A DNA stretch of 64,000 nucleotides. It comes from Bradyrhizobium huanghuaihaiense (GTDB lineage Bacteria; Pseudomonadota; Alphaproteobacteria; Rhizobiales; Xanthobacteraceae). Position numbers and translations under genes: made by a program. The stretch spans positions 1-64,000 of the forward strand of contig NZ_VLLA01000006.1 in NCBI RefSeq assembly GCF_007830635.1, written 5' to 3'. A model generated the notes under the pieces. It had not been told where the DNA came from, ran no database searches, and was given only the letters and a program-made list of their open reading frames with translations. Of this stretch, positions 61,842-64,000 are shown piece after piece. The first letter of the stretch is position 1. Every line of letters starts with the position of its first letter.

Positions 61842-62405
61842 TCACGCCTCGCCGCGCAGCCAGGCCTTCACCTTCTGCAGCAGGCCATGCCGCAATTCTT
61901 CAACGGAAGCGGCTTCCGCCGGTGTCAGCGTCTGCAAGGCAGCATCGATATCGTCCGCCGCCAGCGATGGCGCGGGCGCCGGCGATGGCGCCAGTCCTGC
62001 CGCCGCGAGCGCAATCGGGCCGATCTGAGTCAGGAACGCGCGCTCATATTCGCGCGACAGGCGGGCGATCGCATCGTCCAGCGTCAGCCAGTCGACCGCC
62101 TTGATGTCGTTCATCAGCTTGCGAACCTGACCGCCCTCGGCCTCCATCCGCCAGAAATGCACGACTTTTGAGCGGCCGCCAGACTGGTAGACCAGCGTGC
62201 CCAAAAATTCGTGGATGGCGACGTCGTGGCCGGTCTCCTCCAGCACCTCGCGGTGCGCCGCTTCCTTCGGCGTTTCGCCGTCGTCGAGCTTGCCCTTGGG
62301 CAGGACCCATTCATTGCGCTTGCGCTGGCGCACGACCGCAACCAGCGGCGGCGCGCCACGCCGCAGCACAATACCCCCCGCCGCCATCACCGGCGCCCGC
62401 GCCAT
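61842..62405 (-). CDS. NUDIX hydrolase
   Basis: A 187-residue NUDIX protein. The Nudix box is at about 38-60: GKLDDGETPKEAAHREVLEETG, matching G-x5-E-x7-RE-x2-EE-x-G with R-E-V-L-E-E. It cleaves nucleoside diphosphates linked to another group. A C-terminal Ala/Pro-rich linker and short helix (VEELRHGLLQKVKAWLRGEA, about 168-187) is unusual but common in rhizobial homologues. It lies 64 nt before the Psd gene end, on the same strand. Confidence 0.92.
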   Translation of the reverse strand: MARAPVMAAGGIVLRRGAPPLVAVVRQRKRNEWVLPKGKLDDGETPKEAAHREVLEETGHDVAIHEFLGTLVYQSGGRSKVVHFWRMEAEGGQVRKLMNDIKAVDWLTLDDAIARLSREYERAFLTQIGPIALAAAGLAPSPAPAPSLAADDIDAALQTLTPAEAASVEELRHGLLQKVKAWLRGEA

Positions 62406-62469
62406 CGCTCACATCCAGTATCGTCGTCCCCGAAAGACGATATAGGCGGCCGGCGCGGCGGATTGAAGG

Positions 62470-63333
62470 CTACTTTCTTCTGAGCAGCGCTTGACCGGCG
62501 CGAATGCGCGTGCCTTCTGCGATGCCATCGCAGAAGGTAAAATCGCCGGGCGCGAGGATGATGATGGTCGAGCCGTGCTCGAACCAGCCGAGCTCCTCGC
62601 CCTTGCTCACCTTGACGTCGCAGGGAAAGTTGACCGGCCCGCGCGTCTGCGCGTTCAACACCATGTCGAGGAAGTGCAGGCGGATGCTCGCGACCAGGAT
62701 CGCCGCCACCGGCACCAGCGTCACGGCTTCGCCGGTCGAAAGATGCGTGCGGATCACCGCGCGCTCGTTCTTGCAGAACAGACGCTCGACCCGCTTCAAG
62801 GCAATCGGGTTGACGTTCCAGACATCGCCATGGATCAGCGTGACACGCTCGATATGCGCGTCATAGGGCGCGTGGAAGCGATGATACATGCTCGAGGTCA
62901 GCCGCAGCGTGACGAAGGAGCCGTTGCGGTGCTGCTCGACCAGCGCGGAGTCACCAAGCAAGTCCAGCAGCGAATAGGGCGCGCCCTTGACCTGGAACAG
63001 CTCGGTGTCGGCGATCTTCCCGTGCGCACCGACGATGCCGTCGGATGGGCTGGCGACAATGGATGGGTCGAGATCAAAGGGACGCAGGCCCGGCTTGAGC
63101 TCCCGGGTGAAGCAGTCGTGCAGGCTCTTGAAATGGGTCTTGCGCGCCTCCGACAAATCGAGATCGGAGAACAGCTTCCACAGCGCGATCGAAAAGTCCC
63201 GCACCAGGGGATTCTCGATCTTGGAGAACCAGCCCATGAAGCGGGTCAGCGCCGCGCGCGGGATGCGGTTGGTCAACAGGAAGTTGAGGTCTTCCTGCTG
63301 GGTGAAAGAGGCGATGAGGGCTTTGACTGTCAT
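62470..63333 (-). CDS. psd: Phosphatidylserine decarboxylase proenzyme
   Basis: A 287-residue proenzyme. The autocleavage site is in WFEHGSTIII (G-S-T at about 253-255), where the serine becomes the pyruvoyl cofactor. SSMYHRFHAPYDAHIERV (about 148-165) contains the conserved histidine. It converts phosphatidylserine to phosphatidylethanolamine at the inner membrane. It is slightly shorter than E. coli Psd (322) because of the N-terminus. It is divergent from the aminotransferase gene 36 nt away. Confidence 0.92.
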   Translation of the reverse strand: MTVKALIASFTQQEDLNFLLTNRIPRAALTRFMGWFSKIENPLVRDFSIALWKLFSDLDLSEARKTHFKSLHDCFTRELKPGLRPFDLDPSIVASPSDGIVGAHGKIADTELFQVKGAPYSLLDLLGDSALVEQHRNGSFVTLRLTSSMYHRFHAPYDAHIERVTLIHGDVWNVNPIALKRVERLFCKNERAVIRTHLSTGEAVTLVPVAAILVASIRLHFLDMVLNAQTRGPVNFPCDVKVSKGEELGWFEHGSTIIILAPGDFTFCDGIAEGTRIRAGQALLRRK

Positions 63334-63368
63334 GAATCTGTCAGCTCACAGTATTAGCGCTTGTTGTC

Positions 63369-64000
63369 ATGGAAACGACACTCCCGATTCTCTCGATGTC
63401 CGTGGCCGCCGCAGCGTCCGCTGCCGCCGTCTTCCCGAAGATCAAGGCGCGGGTCGAATTGTCCCGCGCCAAGCACCGGTCGCTCGCCGGGCACTCCAAG
63501 ATGTCTCGCCGGGTGGCAAAGCTGCTCCCGTTCTACGAGTTCGAGGGCGACAAGTACTTCGGATGCGACGGCGCGCCCGCGAACATCGTGGCCCAGCGCA
63601 AGGACGCCTTCTTCCGGCTCGCAGCGCTCTACGCCGAGCGCTACCCCAGGGGTCGCGCGATGACGAAGGAGGCCGCTGAGACGATCTCCGACCTGAACTT
63701 CACCGAGAGCTACCGCGTGCCGTTCCAGTTCTCGCGCCTGGTGCGTGAGCACCTGGGCACCTCGACCTTCATGGAGTCCTCGAGCGGCGTCACCGTCACG
63801 GATGTCGACGGCAACACCTCCTACGACCTCACGGGGTCCTACGGCGTCAACATCTTCGGCAACGACTTCTACAAGGAGTGCATCGAGGGCTCGGAGAAGC
63901 GGGCGCATGCGCTGGGTCCCGTGCTCGGCCCCTATCATCCCGTCATCCTCGAGAACGTGCAGCGGCTTTGCCAGATCTCGGGCCTCGACGAAGTCTCGTT
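63369..64000 (+). CDS. Class III (glutamate-1-semialdehyde aminomutase-like) PLP aminotransferase, 5' part
   Basis: The first 210 residues of an open frame running off the right edge. It begins METTLPILSMS; KLLPFYEFEGDKYFG, then DLNFTESYRVPFQFSR and SYDLTGSYGVNIFGNDFY fit the N-terminal half of class III PLP enzymes of the glutamate-1-semialdehyde aminomutase-like branch. The PLP lysine lies beyond the edge. It is divergent from psd with a 35-nt gap. An in-frame ATG at 63396 is a less likely start. Confidence 0.75.
   Translation, partial: METTLPILSMSVAAAASAAAVFPKIKARVELSRAKHRSLAGHSKMSRRVAKLLPFYEFEGDKYFGCDGAPANIVAQRKDAFFRLAALYAERYPRGRAMTKEAAETISDLNFTESYRVPFQFSRLVREHLGTSTFMESSSGVTVTDVDGNTSYDLTGSYGVNIFGNDFYKECIEGSEKRAHALGPVLGPYHPVILENVQRLCQISGLDEVS

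Overview
The window looks like a high-GC alphaproteobacterial chromosome, most likely Bradyrhizobium or a close relative. This is a judgement from gene content, codon style and the dispersed palindromic repeats; no database search was run. Core-type markers are rnpB near the left edge, the extensin-like and DUF2147 proteins, the MocR, EmrAB and TetR loci, and NUDIX, phosphatidylserine decarboxylase and a class III aminotransferase at the right edge.

Region 1 (1-18.6 kb) is chromosomal backbone. It holds the end of an IS5-type element, rnpB, a translationally coupled hydrolase/acetyltransferase pair, a DUF983 gene divergent from a MocR regulator with a visible direct-repeat operator, a TauE-like exporter, an ABC plus MATE export pair, and an EmrA/EmrB pump. 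The pump is divergent from a TetR regulator with a perfect palindromic operator. Envelope proteins follow: extensin-like lipoprotein, two paralogous DUF2147 proteins, a FecR-domain protein and a 27-residue membrane microprotein. Three different palindromic repeats lie between these genes.

Region 2 (18.6-27.8 kb) is an accessory block. It has two unknown genes, a DUF4411 (PIN-like) gene coupled to an HTH-ImmA/IrrE metalloprotease, and a divergent 1024-residue SF2 helicase whose C-terminus carries a possible nuclease signature. It then has Ku, two zinc-ribbon unknowns and an SRAP/HMCES-type protease. The block ends at a tRNA 3' half without its 5' half, probably an integration scar.

Region 3 (27.9-50.5 kb) is a catabolic, detoxification and signalling island. 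It holds two divergent sets of paralogues (azoreductase, AhpD-like protein, SugE/Gdx-type exporter), a second MocR regulator, a class III cyclase, dehydrogenases, a nitrilase, an isochorismatase-like hydrolase, and a DUF302 gene broken by a frameshift. A four-sensor-domain PAS/GAF histidine kinase comes with two response regulators. A GMC oxidoreductase, an HWE-type kinase and an MFS pump with an extra C-terminal domain complete it.

Region 4 (51.3-61.6 kb) is an integrated mobile element. A tyrosine integrase lies at the right end. Leftward from it runs a co-directional early operon: excisionase-like protein, zinc ribbon, beta-clamp homologue, prim-pol, SF2 helicase and HTH protein, with start/stop overlaps of 1-4 nt. 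An array of dyad repeats follows, then phage-like small genes, a serine recombinase and an adenine methyltransferase. No capsid, portal, terminase-large or tail genes are visible, so it resembles a satellite, plasmid-like or decayed prophage element. Backbone resumes at about 61.7 kb.
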